In this document: one piece after another, positions 35,488 through 44,158 of the stretch | Position numbering within the stretch: position 1 is the stretch's first letter | How the letters are laid out: each line of letters begins with the position of its first letter | Assembly: GCF_900141885.1 (NCBI RefSeq) | Contig: NZ_FQYY01000002.1 | Span: 186,001-250,000 of the forward strand | DNA: 64,000 bases | Source of the DNA: Mesonia phycicola | GTDB taxonomy: Bacteria > Bacteroidota > Bacteroidia > Flavobacteriales > Flavobacteriaceae | Direction of reading: 5' to 3' | Notes under the pieces: generated by a model | Databases searched by the model: none | What the model was told of the DNA's origin: nothing | What the model saw: only the letters and a program-made list of their open reading frames with translations | Made by a program: the position numbers and the translations under genes

Positions 35488-36582
35488 TTACACATTAAAT
35501 CTAAAATGCATAATATCACCATCTTTTACTATATACTCTTTTCCTTCTACATTTAACTTTCCTGCTTCTTTCACTTTTGCTTCACTACCAAAAGCTACAT
35601 AATCTTCGTAACTAATTACTTCTGCTCTAATAAAACCTTTTTCAAAATCTGTATGAATTACTCCAGCTGCTTGTGGTGCTGTAGCTCCTACATTAAACGT
35701 CCAAGCTCTTACTTCTTTTACTCCTGCAGTAAAATATGTTTGCTGATTTAAAAGTTTATATGCTCCTCTAATTAGTTTACCAGAACCTGCTTCTTCTAAA
35801 CCTATATCTTCTAAAAACATTTTTCTCTCCTCATAATCTTCTAATTCTGCAATATCTGCCTCTGTACCTACTGCCAAAAAGATTACTTCTGCGTTTTCAT
35901 TTTTTACTGTTTCTTTAACTAAATCTACATATTTGTTTCCACTCACAGCAGAACCTTCATCTACATTACAAACATACATTACTGGTTTGTCTGTTATAAA
36001 CTGCAAAGGTTTTACAAAATCTTTACGGGCATCTTCTTCTATCTCAATTGCTCTTACAGAGATTCCTGCTTCTAAACCTTCTTTTAGTTTTAAAAGTGTT
36101 TCTTGCTCTTTTTGTGCTTCTTTATTACCTGTTTTAGCTGCGCGTTTAACCTTGTCTAACTTTTTCTCTATAGTTTCTAGATCTTTTAGTTGTAGCTCCA
36201 TATCTATAGTTTCTTTGTCTCTAATAGGGTCTACACTGCCATCTACGTGAACTACGTTATCGTTATCAAAACATCTTAACACGTGTAAAAGTGCATCTGT
36301 TTCTCTAATATTACCTAAAAATTGATTTCCTAATCCCTCTCCTTTACTAGCTCCTTTAACTAAACCTGCGATATCTACAATTTCTACCGTTGCAGGAATT
36401 ACTCTTTCTGGGTTTACTAATTCTTCTAATTTTTTTAATCTTAAATCTGGTACATTTACCACTCCTACATTAGGTTCTATAGTACAAAAAGGAAAGTTTG
36501 CACTCTGCGCTTTGGCATTAGATAAACAATTAAATAAAGTTGATTTACCCACATTTGGTAATCCTACAATTCCTGCTTTCAT
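35488..36582 (-). CDS. ychF: Ribosome-binding ATPase YchF
   Basis: 364 residues, an Obg-family P-loop protein. G1 'GLPNVGKST' (7-15), G3 'DIAGLVKGASKGEGLGNQFL' near 69-88, and an Asn-x-x-Glu in place of the guanine-specific NKxD ('CNVDEG'), which explains its preference for ATP. C-terminal TGS domain ends in 'GDIMHFRFNV'. It binds ribosomes and responds to oxidative stress in E. coli. Minus-strand TATATTTG (plus 36607-36614) is a good -7 box 25 bases from the start. Confidence 0.97.
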   Translation of the reverse strand: MKAGIVGLPNVGKSTLFNCLSNAKAQSANFPFCTIEPNVGVVNVPDLRLKKLEELVNPERVIPATVEIVDIAGLVKGASKGEGLGNQFLGNIRETDALLHVLRCFDNDNVVHVDGSVDPIRDKETIDMELQLKDLETIEKKLDKVKRAAKTGNKEAQKEQETLLKLKEGLEAGISVRAIEIEEDARKDFVKPLQFITDKPVMYVCNVDEGSAVSGNKYVDLVKETVKNENAEVIFLAVGTEADIAELEDYEERKMFLEDIGLEEAGSGKLIRGAYKLLNQQTYFTAGVKEVRAWTFNVGATAPQAAGVIHTDFEKGFIRAEVISYEDYVAFGSEAKVKEAGKLNVEGKEYIVKDGDIMHFRFNV

Positions 36583-36606
36583 GAAGACTATTTTATTTTA
36601 CAACCG

Positions 36607-36614
36607 CAAATATA
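36607..36614 (-). promoter_or_regulatory. Candidate -7 element of ychF promoter
   Basis: CAAATATA on the plus strand reads TATATTTG on the coding strand, matching TAnnTTTG, 25 bases before the ychF start. No clear -33 box. Confidence 0.45.
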
Positions 36615-36751
36615 CAATTTGATTTATTTTTTTAGACTTTTTAATAACATAAGAGTTTTAAAGAAAAAGTTTAGGGTAATATTAGTTTTAGCTTATTAAA
36701 AATTAACACTTACCACAACTACATTTGGTTAGAATTTAAAATATACTAATT

Positions 36752-37234
36752 ATGAAAAAATTTGTTTTACTAATAGCGATGATTTCTTTCTCTTTTGGGT
36801 TTGCTCAAAATGAAGATAAAATATCTAAAACAGTAACTACTAAAACGAAAATTAAATCTTCTGCTGGTGAAGAGGTTGCTATACAAGAAAAAAAATATAC
36901 TTCTAAACAAGCTTTAGAGGTAAATGATAGTAATAAAGTAAACCAAGAAGCTGTAAGAAGTGCTGTAGAAATTAAAGAATCAACCACTTTTAGTGTTGGT
37001 AATGAGAATTACACGATTGAACCTGATAAAAATGGTTACGTAATGATGACTCATAAAAACGGAGAAAAAAAAATGTATGGGAAAATAAGAAAAATGCCTG
37101 ATCATGAATTTTACATTTTAGTAAAAGAAAATGAAAACTCTTTTGGGTATTTTGATGAAGACAAAAACTTTATTGTAGAAAGTTACGATCCTGCATCAGA
37201 CATGGTATTGCTTAAAAAATATAATTTAGAATAA
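36752..37234 (+). CDS. Secreted protein of unknown function
   Basis: 160 residues with a clean signal peptide ending 'FGFAQ' at residue 19. The mature N-terminal half is Lys/Thr/Ser/Glu-rich and probably disordered ('SKTVTTKTKIKSSAG'), while the second half ('TIEPDKNGYVMMTHKNGEKK' onward) contains short beta strands of a repeat-like kind. No known motif is recognised. It has its own terminator and is transcribed away from ychF; probably periplasmic. Function unknown. Confidence 0.78.
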   Translation: MKKFVLLIAMISFSFGFAQNEDKISKTVTTKTKIKSSAGEEVAIQEKKYTSKQALEVNDSNKVNQEAVRSAVEIKESTTFSVGNENYTIEPDKNGYVMMTHKNGEKKMYGKIRKMPDHEFYILVKENENSFGYFDEDKNFIVESYDPASDMVLLKKYNLE

Positions 37235-37250
37235 GTAAATTTATATTTAT

Positions 37251-37285
37251 AAAAAAGGCTCTCTAAATTTAGAGAGCCTTTTTTT
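37251..37285. terminator. Bidirectional intrinsic terminator
   Basis: The 22-base perfect palindrome GGCTCTCTAAA/TTTAGAGAGCC (37257-37278) is flanked by A6 and T7, between the secreted protein gene and the convergent ferredoxin gene. Confidence 0.9.
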
Positions 37286-37287
37286 AT

Positions 37288-37638
37288 TTATTCATGGTGC
37301 ATAAAACTTTGTTTACCCAAGAGAACTTCATCTGATTCTACATGATCATCATCTGGTACGCAACAATCTACAGGGCAAACAGCAGCACATTGTGGTTCTT
37401 CATGAAAACCTTTACACTCTGTACATTTATCTGGTACTATATAATAAAACTCATCACTAATAGGCTCTTGAGCTTCATCTGCATCTGCTTCTACTCCGTT
37501 AGGTAAAACCACATTTCCTTCTAAATCTGTTCCATCTGCATATCTCCAATCATCTGCACCTTCATATATAGCTGTATTTGGACACTCAGGCTCACAAGCT
37601 CCACAATTAATGCATTCGTCTGTTATAATTATAGCCAT
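37288..37638 (-). CDS. Dicluster 4Fe-4S ferredoxin
   Basis: 116 residues. The first cluster motif is '[19 protein letters not shown]' (Cys9, 12, 15 and 19). The second starts at 'CTECKGF' and ends at '[10 protein letters not shown]', with an insertion between the second and third cysteines like that in Allochromatium-type ferredoxins. An acidic 45-residue loop separates the two. It transfers electrons in the cytoplasm. It is divergent from the acyl-CoA reductase gene with 66 bases between starts, an arrangement conserved in Flavobacteriia, but a functional link is unproven. Confidence 0.92.
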   Translation of the reverse strand: MAIIITDECINCGACEPECPNTAIYEGADDWRYADGTDLEGNVVLPNGVEADADEAQEPISDEFYYIVPDKCTECKGFHEEPQCAAVCPVDCCVPDDDHVESDEVLLGKQSFMHHE

Positions 37639-37658
37639 TTTTTTCTTTTTAGTTTACG

Positions 37659-37666
37659 TAACTTTG
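37659..37666 (+). promoter_or_regulatory. Candidate -7 element of the acyl-CoA reductase gene
   Basis: TAACTTTG matches TAnnTTTG, 38 bases before the ATG at 37705; the same gap must also hold the ferredoxin promoter. Confidence 0.4.
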
Positions 37667-37704
37667 TACAAAAATAAAGCCATTAGTACAGATAACCAAA
37701 TAAT

Positions 37705-38748
37705 ATGACGCTAGAAGAACGTAAACAAGCATTTATTCAATTAGGTCAATTTTTAAACGACTTTATTCAAGAAAAAACTCCAGAAAATAGCCTACATTTT
37801 CACGAGCAATTATTAGAAAAAACAGAATCTTCAATTCATTATAATGGCTGGTTTACTAAAGAAAACATATACTTTTCTTTAACACAATGGGCTAGTGCTC
37901 TTACTAAAGAAAATTTAGAAGAATGGATCTCTAATTACTCTTTGAAAGAAAAACAACCTAAGACAGTAGCTGTAATAATGGCAGGTAACATCCCTTTGGT
38001 AGGTTTTCATGATTTTCTGTCTATTTTAATTTCTGGAAATAAAGTATTAATTAAACAATCTTCTAACGATAAATTACTACTCCCGGTATTGGTAGAATTT
38101 TTAATAGATGTTAACCCTACTTTTAAAGAATATATCACCTTTACAAAAGATAAATTAGAGAATTTTGATGCAGTTATTGCCACAGGAAGCAATAATACTG
38201 CTCGTTATTTTGAATATTACTTTTCTAAAAAACCACATATTATTAGAAAAAATAGAAACTCTGTAGCTATTTTAACTAACAATGACACAGTTGATGATTT
38301 AAAACCATTAGCAGAAGATATTTTTAGGTATTATGGATTAGGCTGCAGAAATGTATCTAAAATTTTTATTCACGAAGACTTTTCTCTAGAAACACTTTTT
38401 AAAGCTGTTTACCACTGGAATTCTATTATCAATCAAAATAAATACGCTAATAATTACGATTATAATAAAGCAGTTTATTTAATGAGTGAATTTAAATTAT
38501 TTGATAACGGATTTTTAATTTTAAAAGAAGACACTTCTTACTCTTCTCCTATTGCAAGTGTATTTTATGAAAAATATTCAAATTTAGATGATTTATTAGA
38601 AAAATTAGATCAAGAGAAAGAACAAATACAGTGTATAGTTTCTAATAATTTAAAAGAAAATCACGTAAATTTTGGTAAAACTCAACAACCTAAATTATCT
38701 GATTATGCAGATAATGTAGATACTATGAATTTCCTGATAAATTTATAG
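37705..38748 (+). CDS. LuxC-type acyl-CoA reductase
   Basis: 347 residues of the LuxC family (aldehyde dehydrogenase fold), which reduces acyl-CoA or acyl-protein to the fatty aldehyde with NADPH. Visible are 'VAVIMAGNIPLVGFHDF' (near 90-106), 'ATGSNNTARYFEYYF' (near 156-170) and the active-site cysteine in 'YGLGCRNVSKIF' (Cys near 214). No luxD, luxE or luciferase gene is near, so bioluminescence is not implied. The neighbours serC and serA lie downstream on the same strand, 69 bases away with a separate -7 box. The physiological aldehyde is unknown. Confidence 0.88.
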   Translation: MTLEERKQAFIQLGQFLNDFIQEKTPENSLHFHEQLLEKTESSIHYNGWFTKENIYFSLTQWASALTKENLEEWISNYSLKEKQPKTVAVIMAGNIPLVGFHDFLSILISGNKVLIKQSSNDKLLLPVLVEFLIDVNPTFKEYITFTKDKLENFDAVIATGSNNTARYFEYYFSKKPHIIRKNRNSVAILTNNDTVDDLKPLAEDIFRYYGLGCRNVSKIFIHEDFSLETLFKAVYHWNSIINQNKYANNYDYNKAVYLMSEFKLFDNGFLILKEDTSYSSPIASVFYEKYSNLDDLLEKLDQEKEQIQCIVSNNLKENHVNFGKTQQPKLSDYADNVDTMNFLINL

Positions 38749-38771
38749 GTTATTTTTTTTTATTAGCAGCT

Positions 38772-38779
38772 TAACTTTG
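38772..38779 (+). promoter_or_regulatory. Candidate -7 element of serC promoter
   Basis: TAACTTTG matches TAnnTTTG and lies 38 bases before the serC ATG. Confidence 0.45.
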
Positions 38780-38817
38780 TAATTTTAGCTTTCTTATTTA
38801 TACCCATAAAAAAAGTT

Positions 38818-39882
38818 ATGAAAAAACACAATTTTAGTGCAGGACCTTGCATTTTACCACAAAGTGTATTTAAAGAAGCTTCTCAAGCTGTATTAGATTT
38901 TAATAACTCAGGCTTATCTATATTAGAGATTTCTCACCGTAGTAAAGATTTTGTAGCGGTAATGGATGAAGCACAAGCATTAGTAATAGACCTACTAAAA
39001 TTAGAAGGTAAAGGTTACAAAGCTTTATTTTTACAAGGAGGTGCTAGTACACAATTTTTAATGACAGCTTATAATTTATTAGAAAATAAAGCTGCTTATT
39101 TAAATACAGGTACTTGGTCTTCTAAAGCTATAAAAGAAGCTAAAATGTTTGGCTCTGTAGAAGAAGTAGCATCTTCAGCAGACAAAAACTTTAACTATAT
39201 ACCAAAAAACTACAGTATCCCTGCAGATGCAGACTATTTTCACTGTACAAGTAACAATACCATTTTTGGTACTCAAATTAAAGAATTTCCTACCACTACT
39301 ACTCCACTAGTTTGTGATATGAGTAGTGATATATTTAGTAGAGAATTAGATTTTTCTAAATTTGATATAATTTATGCAGGAGCTCAAAAAAATATGGGAC
39401 CTGCAGGTACTACTCTTGTAGTAATTAAAGAAGATATTCTGGGTAAAGTTTCTAGACAAATACCTTCTATGTTAGATTACAAAACACATATAAGTAAAGA
39501 CAGTATGTTTAATACACCTCCTGTTTTTGCAGTATACACTTCTATGTTAACCTTACGTTGGTTAAAAGAAAAAGGTGGTATTGCTGGTATTCAAAAATTA
39601 AATGAAGAAAAAGCAGCTTTATTATATGCAGAAATTGATAGAAACCCTTTATTTGAAGGTTTTGCAGCCGTAGAAGATAGATCTATCATGAATGCTACAT
39701 TTAATCTAAAAGATGAAAAATTAAAAGATCTTTTTGAAGATTTAGTAAAAGCAGCAGGTATTAACGGTATTAACGGCCACAGAAGTGTAGGTGGTTACAG
39801 AGCGTCTATGTACAATGCATTACCTAAAGAAAGTGTACAAACTCTAATTACAGTGATGAAAGAGTTAGAAACTCAAGCTTAA
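38818..39882 (+). CDS. serC: Phosphoserine aminotransferase
   Basis: 354 residues. Opens with the family mark '[11 protein letters not shown]' (residues 4-14), has 'FLQGGAST' (near 70-77) that grips PLP phosphate, and the Schiff-base lysine in '[16 protein letters not shown]' (Lys near 198). '[18 protein letters not shown]' near the end contributes substrate binding. It makes 3-phosphoserine from 3-phosphohydroxypyruvate and glutamate. serA follows after 28 bases, so the first two steps of serine synthesis form one unit. Confidence 0.97.
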   Translation: MKKHNFSAGPCILPQSVFKEASQAVLDFNNSGLSILEISHRSKDFVAVMDEAQALVIDLLKLEGKGYKALFLQGGASTQFLMTAYNLLENKAAYLNTGTWSSKAIKEAKMFGSVEEVASSADKNFNYIPKNYSIPADADYFHCTSNNTIFGTQIKEFPTTTTPLVCDMSSDIFSRELDFSKFDIIYAGAQKNMGPAGTTLVVIKEDILGKVSRQIPSMLDYKTHISKDSMFNTPPVFAVYTSMLTLRWLKEKGGIAGIQKLNEEKAALLYAEIDRNPLFEGFAAVEDRSIMNATFNLKDEKLKDLFEDLVKAAGINGINGHRSVGGYRASMYNALPKESVQTLITVMKELETQA

Positions 39883-39910
39883 AAAAACAACAAACACAAC
39901 AATAAAGAAT

Positions 39911-40861
39911 ATGAAAGTATTAGCTAACGACGGTGTATCTCAAAGCGGAATAGATCATTTAGAGAGCAACGGTTTTGAAGTAATTACTACCAAAGTTGCA
40001 CAAGAGCAACTTATAGATTACCTAAATAAACATCAAATTGAAGTTATTTTAGTAAGAAGTGCTACCAAAGTAAGAAAAGATATTATCGATGCTTGCCCAA
40101 GTTTAAAAATAATTGGTCGTGGTGGCGTTGGTCTAGACAATATAGACGTAGAGTACGCAAAAGAAAAAGGAGTTAAAGTAATTAATACTCCTGCAGCTTC
40201 TTCTGCTAGTGTAGCAGAATTAGTTTTTGCTCACCTTTTAAGTGGTGTTAGATTTTTGCAAAATGCTAACCGAGATATGCCTTTAGAAGGAGAGTCTAAA
40301 TTTAAAGACTTAAAGAAAAACTACGCTAAAGGTGTAGAGCTAAGAGGTAAAACTATTGGTATTATTGGTTTTGGTAGAATTGGTCAAGCTACTGCTAAAA
40401 TTGCATTAGGTTTAGGGATGAAAGTGATTGCTTCAGACGGATATGTAGATGAAGCGACTATTGAACTAGATTTCTTTGACGGTCAAAAAGTAGATTTCAC
40501 CATTAAAACCATTAGTAAAGAAGAATTATTAAAAAATTCAGACTTTATTAGCTTACACGTACCTTCTCAAAAAGAATACGTTATAGGAAAGCAAGAAATA
40601 GAAATGATGAAAGACGGTGCAGGTATAATTAATGCTGCTCGTGGCGGAGTTATAGATGAGGTTGCATTAGTAGAAGCTTTAGATAAAAGAAAATTAAGCT
40701 TTGCAGGTTTAGATGTTTTTGAATCTGAACCAAAACCAGAAATCAAAATTTTAATGAGTCCATATATTTCATTAACTCCACATATTGGAGGTTCTACCAA
40801 CGAGGCTCAAGATAGAATTGGTCTAGAATTAGCCAATCAGATTATTGAAATTTTGAACTAA
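39911..40861 (+). CDS. serA: D-3-phosphoglycerate dehydrogenase (short form)
   Basis: 316 residues, a D-2-hydroxyacid dehydrogenase. NAD loop '[10 protein letters not shown]' (about 147-156), catalytic Arg in '[10 protein letters not shown]' (near 238), and His in '[13 protein letters not shown]' (near 286). It has no ACT or ASB regulatory domain, so feedback inhibition by serine of the E. coli kind is not expected. Placement 28 bases after serC fixes its role in serine synthesis among the related dehydrogenases. Confidence 0.94.
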   Translation: MKVLANDGVSQSGIDHLESNGFEVITTKVAQEQLIDYLNKHQIEVILVRSATKVRKDIIDACPSLKIIGRGGVGLDNIDVEYAKEKGVKVINTPAASSASVAELVFAHLLSGVRFLQNANRDMPLEGESKFKDLKKNYAKGVELRGKTIGIIGFGRIGQATAKIALGLGMKVIASDGYVDEATIELDFFDGQKVDFTIKTISKEELLKNSDFISLHVPSQKEYVIGKQEIEMMKDGAGIINAARGGVIDEVALVEALDKRKLSFAGLDVFESEPKPEIKILMSPYISLTPHIGGSTNEAQDRIGLELANQIIEILN

Positions 40862-40884
40862 CACCTTTAACAACCAACCAAAAA

Positions 40885-41649
40885 ATGAAGAAATTTTTAA
40901 TTACCATATGCTTCTTATTTATCAGCGTAATAGCTTTTGCTCAAGTACAAACGGGAAAAGCTTCTTTTTACGCTGATAAGTTTGAAGGACGAAGAACTGC
41001 TAGTGGAGTAAAATATTACCATAACAAAGCAACAGCTGCTCACAGACACTTGCCTTTTGGTACTAAAGTAAGAGTTACTAATTTAGCTAATAACAAATCT
41101 GTAGTAGTTGAAATTAACGACCGCGGACCATTTGTTAGTGGGAGAATTATAGATCTTTCTAAATCTGCAGCGCAAGAATTAGGTTATGTACCAATTGGTG
41201 TTACAGATGTTGCTATAGAAGTGGTAGGTAATGCAGATGATACAATAGAAGATGTAAGCACTCCAAACCAAAGTGTAGCAGATAATTCTTCTTCTGAAAA
41301 CAATAACGAAACTAGCACTACTACGCCTAAAAATTCTTCAGCAGTTACAAATGTAGAACCAAATGAATTTTATGAGCTTAATATAAATAAAGTAGATGAG
41401 CCAGATTGGTTTGGTGTACAAGTTGGTAGTTTTCAAGAAGTAGCTAATTTAATAAGATTGGCAGATAACCTTAAAATAAGCTATGAAGAGAATGTTACTG
41501 TACAAGTAAAAACCATACAAAATATAAAAGTATACAGCTTAATTTTAGGGAAATTTAAAACAAGAAAACAAGCAGATCGTTTTAAAGAAGAGGTTTCTGT
41601 AAAATACCCGGGTAGTTTTACTATAGACTTTTCTGCACTTCAGCAGTAA
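40885..41649 (+). CDS. RlpA-like protein with SPOR domain
   Basis: 254 residues: signal peptide ending 'VIAFAQ' (residue 20), double-psi beta-barrel domain (about 23-112) with 'GKASFYADKFEGRRTASG' and 'FGTKVRVTNLANNKSVVVEI' followed by 'NDRGP', a Ser/Asn/Thr-rich linker (about 125-155) and a SPOR domain (about 172-252, 'WFGVQVGSFQE'). RlpA cleaves peptidoglycan strands lacking stem peptides in Pseudomonas, and SPOR domains bind such denuded glycan at division sites. There is no lipobox, so this form is periplasmic. It starts 23 bases after serA. Confidence 0.9.
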   Translation: MKKFLITICFLFISVIAFAQVQTGKASFYADKFEGRRTASGVKYYHNKATAAHRHLPFGTKVRVTNLANNKSVVVEINDRGPFVSGRIIDLSKSAAQELGYVPIGVTDVAIEVVGNADDTIEDVSTPNQSVADNSSSENNNETSTTTPKNSSAVTNVEPNEFYELNINKVDEPDWFGVQVGSFQEVANLIRLADNLKISYEENVTVQVKTIQNIKVYSLILGKFKTRKQADRFKEEVSVKYPGSFTIDFSALQQ

Positions 41650-41654
41650 TTATT

Positions 41655-42059
41655 ATGAGAAATTTAGTTGCTATTCTTAGTATTGTTCTTGCTTTTATGG
41701 CTTGTTCTACAAGTTCTGTAAAGAAATTAGAGTCTAGTAACAATTACAGTAATGATACTATTAGAATTGCCAACGACAGTTTAAATTACGAGTTAATTGT
41801 ATTTGAACCTGGCTTTTCTTCTTGGATAGCAACCCAAAAACCTCGAGGTTTTTATTCTCAAAATTATCTAGAACAAAAAAATTGGAGATTTGTGGTAACT
41901 TACAACAATAGAGTTGTAAGTTACCCTTACTCTACTACTGGTTTATACCCGCAAAAAATTGATTATGAGCCTACAGTTAATTATGGTTATGAAGTAAATT
42001 ATTTACTATATCATTATTTTTTATTTTTTCAAGAAGAATACAATCAAAAACTAAGGTAG
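41655..42059 (+). CDS. DUF6146-type lipoprotein
   Basis: 134 residues with lipobox 'MAC' at Cys17. The mature part contains 'YELIVFEPGFSSWIATQKPRG' type sequence followed by Tyr/Asn-rich residues, which I recognise as the DUF6146 family of Flavobacteriia. It begins five bases after the RlpA-like gene and is followed four bases later by the next gene, so the three are tightly coupled and may serve the envelope. No function is known. Confidence 0.82.
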   Translation: MRNLVAILSIVLAFMACSTSSVKKLESSNNYSNDTIRIANDSLNYELIVFEPGFSSWIATQKPRGFYSQNYLEQKNWRFVVTYNNRVVSYPYSTTGLYPQKIDYEPTVNYGYEVNYLLYHYFLFFQEEYNQKLR

Positions 42060-42063
42060 TTAT

Positions 42064-42399
42064 ATGCAAAAATTAAAAGAAAAATGGAATGTTACTTCTA
42101 ACTTTCAACTTGTTATCATATTTATAGTTTTTGCTATTACAGGTTCTACTTCTGTGTATGTTGCTAAACCATTTTTAGAATATATAAACTTAGATAGAAC
42201 TCACTTTGGTGAAGGTTTTTTAGGTGGTTTTGGATATTACACACTTAGAATATTGTTAATTTTCCCTTTTTATCAGGTTTTATTGGTAGTAATTGGATCT
42301 ATTTTTGGGCAATTTAAATTCTTCTGGAATTTTGAAAAGAAAATGCTAAACAGATTAAGCGGCGGATTGTTATTTAGTTCTGTAAAAAAAAATCCGTAG
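42064..42399 (+). CDS. DUF6787-type small membrane protein
   Basis: 111 residues with two hydrophobic helices (about 17-36 and 59-85). 'RTHFGEGFLGGFGYYTLRILLIFPFYQVLLV' region and 'FGQFKFFWNFEKKM' fit DUF6787, a short inner-membrane family of Bacteroidota. From memory some entries are misnamed prolipoprotein diacylglyceryl transferase; the protein is far too small for that. It starts four bases after the DUF6146 gene. Function unknown. Its stop overlaps a weak hairpin. Confidence 0.8.
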   Translation: MQKLKEKWNVTSNFQLVIIFIVFAITGSTSVYVAKPFLEYINLDRTHFGEGFLGGFGYYTLRILLIFPFYQVLLVVIGSIFGQFKFFWNFEKKMLNRLSGGLLFSSVKKNP

Positions 42400-42420
42400 C
42401 ATAATTTACCACGGATCTTT
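42392..42420. terminator. Weak terminator
   Basis: ATCCGT (42392-42397) pairs with ACGGAT (42411-42416) across a 13-base loop, with A8 before and CTTT after. It overlaps the stop of the DUF6787 gene and lies between it and the convergent DJ-1-like gene. Confidence 0.5.
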
Positions 42421-42440
42421 ATTATTCTATTTACAAGAAA

Positions 42441-42989
42441 TTAAGCGTGTTGTAACTCGTGTTTTCCTTCTTTAATTTCTTCTATTAATTTACTATTAAA
42501 TGCTGGTAAATCGTCAGGCTTTCTACTAGTAACAAAAGCTTCATCTACTACTACTTCTTTATCTACCCATAATGCTCCTGCATTTTCTAAATCTTTCTTT
42601 ATAGATGGGTAAGACGTCATTGTTCTTCCCTTAACTACATCTGCATTAATTAAAGTTTGCGGTCCGTGGCAAATTGCTGCTACTGGTTTATGCTGTTTAA
42701 AAAAGTCTCTAACAAATACCAAAGCATCTTCATTGGTTCTTAAACTATCTGGATTAATAACGCCACCTGGTAACACAAGTGCATTGTATTGTTTTGCAGA
42801 AACTTGATCTATGGTTTTATCTACATCAAATTCTGCTCCCCAATTATCTACATCCCAACTTTTAATTTTTCCAGATTTAATACTAATTACATCTACCTCA
42901 AAATTTTCTTTTTCTAAAGCTTCTTTTGGAGATGTAAATTCAACTTCTTCAAATCCGTCAGTTGCTAATATGGCTACTTTCTTATTCAT
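42441..42989 (-). CDS. DJ-1/PfpI family protein
   Basis: 182 residues. The nucleophile-elbow cysteine is Cys107 in 'AAICHGP', with the conserved acidic residue Glu15 in 'DGFEEVE' beside it, and 'LVLPGGVINPDSLRTNE' (71-87) completes the family pattern. Members include deglycase/glyoxalase-like and chaperone-like stress proteins (YhbO, PfpI) and their true activity is debated. Cytoplasmic. Alone on the minus strand, with a 123-base gap before the next gene. Exact function unsure. Confidence 0.9.
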   Translation of the reverse strand: MNKKVAILATDGFEEVEFTSPKEALEKENFEVDVISIKSGKIKSWDVDNWGAEFDVDKTIDQVSAKQYNALVLPGGVINPDSLRTNEDALVFVRDFFKQHKPVAAICHGPQTLINADVVKGRTMTSYPSIKKDLENAGALWVDKEVVVDEAFVTSRKPDDLPAFNSKLIEEIKEGKHELQHA

Positions 42990-43112
42990 AACAATTTAAT
43001 TTTTAGTGATTTATTTTTCTTTCACTTCAAAATTAAGTAATAAGAATAGATCTTTGTATTAAAGAAGTTTTAAACCATTTACTGTAGAAGTTAAACTTTA
43101 TTAATATAAACC

Positions 43113-44090
43113 CTAAAATTGTTCTGCATGTTCACCAGGACCATCTTCTCCCAGCTCATCTAAAAGTTTTTCCTTTTTTTTAATATCTTTTTCTCTTTGT
43201 TTCAACTCTTCTAACTCTTGTTTTAAAGCAGACTCTGCCAAACTATTAGGCGTTACATTTACTCCTCGAAACAAGGCATATTGCACGGTAAATTCTGCTC
43301 CAAATAACATAATTAAACAAGAGTAAAATACCCAAAGTAATATAAGTATAACAGAAGAAGCACCACCGTAAACAGAAGTTGGATCACTCTGCCCAAAATA
43401 GAAGCCTAATAAAAACTCCCCTACTAAAAATAAAATAGTTGTAACAGAAGCGCCTACAAATGTAATTTTCCAATTAATTTTAATATCTGGCAAAAGTTTA
43501 AATACACCAGCAAATAAAAGACCAATAAATATATAGGAAATTAAAAAATTGAAGATTGATAATGCAAATGAGGTAATCTCTGGGGCAAAATTTCTTAAAT
43601 AATCACCTAAACCTTGTATTACTGCAGAAATTACTAAGGATACTAAAAGCATAAAACCAATTACCAAAATCATTCCTAAAGAAATAGCTCTATCTAAAAG
43701 TATACGTTGAAAGTTATCTTTTTTAGCTCGTACTCCCCATACTCTATTCATAGCTCTTTTAAGCTGAAAAAAAGCTCCTGTGGCACCAAATAACAACATC
43801 CCTATACCAAAAAGAATAGTTATAATTGAGCCACCTTCTAAAAATGCATTAGAAATCATGGTGTTAATAGCTTCTGCAGCTCCTTCTCCAATAAAAACAG
43901 CAAATTCTGAAGTGATTTGATTTTGTATAGCTTCTCTGCCATAAAAATAACCTGCAACAGAAACTACAATAACCAGTAAAGATGGCAAAGAAAATAAGGT
44001 ATAATATGCTATTACAGCACTTTGCTCAAACGGATTGTTTTTCATCCATTCTTTATAAGTCTTTGGTAAAAGTTTAAAATATTTTATCAT
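43113..44090 (-). CDS. YihY/BrkB-family inner-membrane protein
   Basis: 325 residues from the ATG at 44090. An ATG at 44114 is in frame but lies inside the terminator hairpin of the gene upstream, so it is unlikely to be used. Six transmembrane helices are spread over about 25-275, with the family marks 'SAVIAYYTLFSLPSLLVI' near 22-39 and 'GGASSVILILLWVFYSCLIMLFGAEF' near 240-265. The last 45 residues are a charged coil ('QELEELKQREKDIKKKEK'). The family was once called ribonuclease BN by error; the role is unknown. Confidence 0.88.
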   Translation of the reverse strand: MIKYFKLLPKTYKEWMKNNPFEQSAVIAYYTLFSLPSLLVIVVSVAGYFYGREAIQNQITSEFAVFIGEGAAEAINTMISNAFLEGGSIITILFGIGMLLFGATGAFFQLKRAMNRVWGVRAKKDNFQRILLDRAISLGMILVIGFMLLVSLVISAVIQGLGDYLRNFAPEITSFALSIFNFLISYIFIGLLFAGVFKLLPDIKINWKITFVGASVTTILFLVGEFLLGFYFGQSDPTSVYGGASSVILILLWVFYSCLIMLFGAEFTVQYALFRGVNVTPNSLAESALKQELEELKQREKDIKKKEKLLDELGEDGPGEHAEQF

Positions 44091-44100
44091 AGTATCTAAA

Positions 44101-44133
44101 ATAAAAAATCCCACCTTGATGTAGGTGGGATTT
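44101..44133 (-). terminator. Terminator of the proline dehydrogenase gene
   Basis: AAATCCCACCT (44106-44116) pairs with AGGTGGGATTT (44123-44133), 6-base loop, with A-rich sequence to the left that gives a T run on the minus strand. It lies between the two minus-strand genes. Confidence 0.85.
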
Positions 44134-44158
44134 AATACTTAATTAAGATATAAATTTT

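Noticed and set aside
44091-44114. Upstream ATG for the BrkB-like protein
   Set aside because: It falls in the terminator stem of the preceding gene and adds eight residues not part of the family pattern.
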